Shown here one piece after another: positions 62,515 through 64,000 of a stretch of 64,000 nucleotides of DNA. Position 1 is the first letter of the stretch. The number at the start of each line of letters is the position of its first letter. Under the pieces are notes generated by a model. It did not search any database. It saw only the letters and a list, made by a program, of their open reading frames with translations, and was not told where the DNA came from. Position numbers and translations under genes: made by a program. The stretch comes from Sesamum alatum (lineage: Eukaryota > Streptophyta > Magnoliopsida > Lamiales > Pedaliaceae): positions 30,782,479 through 30,846,478 of the forward strand of contig JACGWO010000005.1 of assembly GCA_034509735.1 (NCBI GenBank), in the 5' to 3' direction.

Positions 62515-63085
62515 AGATCCCCAGAATATTTTTGAAGAGTTAAACCATTATTTTAAGAATTATTGTTTCCAATTAAAATTATTTTGGTGTATTTTGCTTG
62601 TAAAAAAATTATTCATTGTGTTAACACTCATCCCCTATGCAATAAAAAAAAAAATCGTATAAAAAAATTTGAAAGGAGTTAAAATTAATTCTAGTACAAT
62701 CATCAATCAATCGAGTTAATTTTCATAATGCAACCGAGTTAAATAATTTCCCAAAATGCAATCGAGTTAAAAATATAAATTATTAAAAAAATATAACTAT
62801 GTTGATTAATTCTTAAAAAAATGCAGAAATAATTTCATGTTAATTAATATATATAATCTTGTCAAAAGGCTGGGACAAAAACATAAAAAAGGATGTGGAG
62901 CCAAAAATGGGCCACGCGGGATAAGTGATCACGCCCCCAGCCTTGATGAATAATAGGGACAATCTCGAGCTTTTGCAGGCCAAATGGATAAATGCCGAAC
63001 GTCCATCAATTAAAGTAAATGGAGGATTTTGCTTGATTATATCTATCAATATTTAGACCAAATCAGTAGAGTAAACGACCCCTTA
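62515..63085. repeat. Second duplicated block, copy 2
   Basis: Counterpart of 60375-60935, without the internal 40-bp doubling. The two blocks lie about 2.2 kb apart, of which 0.9 kb is the element at 61449. Confidence 0.85.
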
Positions 63086-64000
63086 GTTGATATATAGGAT
63101 ATCTGCTAACTTTGATGGAATTACTATATGCAATTACAATAATTTAATTAATAATTTGTTTGGAACTCTTATTATAGTCGTTAATATTTCTATTTTATAA
63201 TTAATATTAAGTGAAACTTGTACGGAACCCTCTCTCCAAAGAGTTAATTATTTCAATTGGATATTAATGAAGTCATATTTCAATCGGGTAAAGAACTAAT
63301 GAATAAATAACTAAAAGTGGAAATTGTTCATAAAATTAAATTTTAAAACAATTATCTTAGAACTTTATTCTGAATTTTCTTTTCACAAAAATGTGGAAAT
63401 TGTTTTGAAATTTTAAACAAGATGCAAGAGTGATAGTTATGCTTAATTGAAACAATACAATTCTTTGTCAGATTAATTATCATAATTTACAAGTAAAAAA
63501 AAGTTATAGCAAATATTAATTAATCACCACTCTACAACAATTATTAATTATTATTTCACTAAAATCAAAATATTAATTATAATTAAAAATTATAATAAAT
63601 ATTTTGATCATGGCTAAAGTCATAAAAAAATAATTTAACTTAGTGATTATTTTATTTTAATATATAATATTAAATTACATAATTTTTAAGTTATCATCAT
63701 TTATAAGAAATAAATGAAATTAACTTTTTTGTAGTTACCGTGGAAAAAACTTGCCTAAGAAGAAAAGCTACATATCGTAATGGCTCAGGATCCTCTATTT
63801 CAAACTCCTACTCCATCTCCTATTTCACCTATAGGAGATGGACATGTGGAAAATCATATATTATGAAAATGTGTTATAAAAGTTGTGACCTTAGGAAGAG
63901 AAAATCAAGAATTTTCATCCAAACAAAAACTTAATATATACATATATATATATATAAGAGAAAATATTAGGATGAAACAATAATTATTTTTTATCACTAC
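63086..64000. other. AT-rich intergenic sequence
   Basis: No gene, TIR or repeat is recognised in the last 0.9 kb apart from AT runs. Confidence 0.5.

Overview
This 64 kb window is nuclear DNA from a flowering plant, most likely a eudicot. Two spliced genes with typical plant intron layouts sit in AT-rich sequence filled with nested retrotransposons and MITEs. I see no bacterial, organellar, tRNA, rRNA or CRISPR content. The species cannot be named from the sequence.

Host genes, both on the + strand. (1) A group IIb WRKY transcription factor gene resembling WRKY72/WRKY61, 10645-15708, four exons. The WRKY domain and zinc finger are intact, but a one-base frameshift in the last exon cuts off the conserved C-terminal region. 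(2) A RAD6-type E2 ubiquitin-conjugating enzyme gene (UBC2-like), 32179-37994. Its five coding exons, one only 26 nt long, join into an intact 152-residue protein. Its 3.9 kb last intron holds a decayed RNase H remnant and a duplicated splice acceptor.

Mobile DNA, left to right. 1-4498: the decayed 3' part of a TNT1/Tork-like Copia element (Copia-1). 5989-10007: MITEs, a 5'-truncated LINE and a CACTA-type MITE with a perfect TSD. 16499-24945: a decayed RE1-like Copia on the minus strand (Copia-3), whose 3' LTR was split by a second TNT1-like Copia (Copia-2, 16575-22357, TSD TACAG). Copia-2 is internally scrambled: integrase-RT segments lie inverted, an RT-gag module is duplicated, and a PBS-like junction sits inside gag. 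24955-27950: remnant of a gag-only Ty3-type element. 28517-30977: MITEs, one nested in another. 39510-44060: a long-inverted-repeat element interrupted by a second gag-only Ty3-type element (40165 to about 43440). 44328-45355: a foldback element with a GC-rich core. 45356-58745: a large minus-strand Ty3/Gypsy element with LTRs over 2 kb, each hit by different later insertions; one LTR carries about 4.4 kb of AT-rich repetitive DNA with a 605-bp higher-order tandem repeat. 58825-63085: a duplicated intergenic block in which one copy carries a Harbinger-type MITE and the other preserves the empty site.

No operon-like or multi-gene system is visible. The most informative signals are the Copia-2 rearrangement, the paired filled and empty sites that give exact TSDs for three MITEs, the WRKY frameshift, and the duplicated splice acceptor in the E2 gene.
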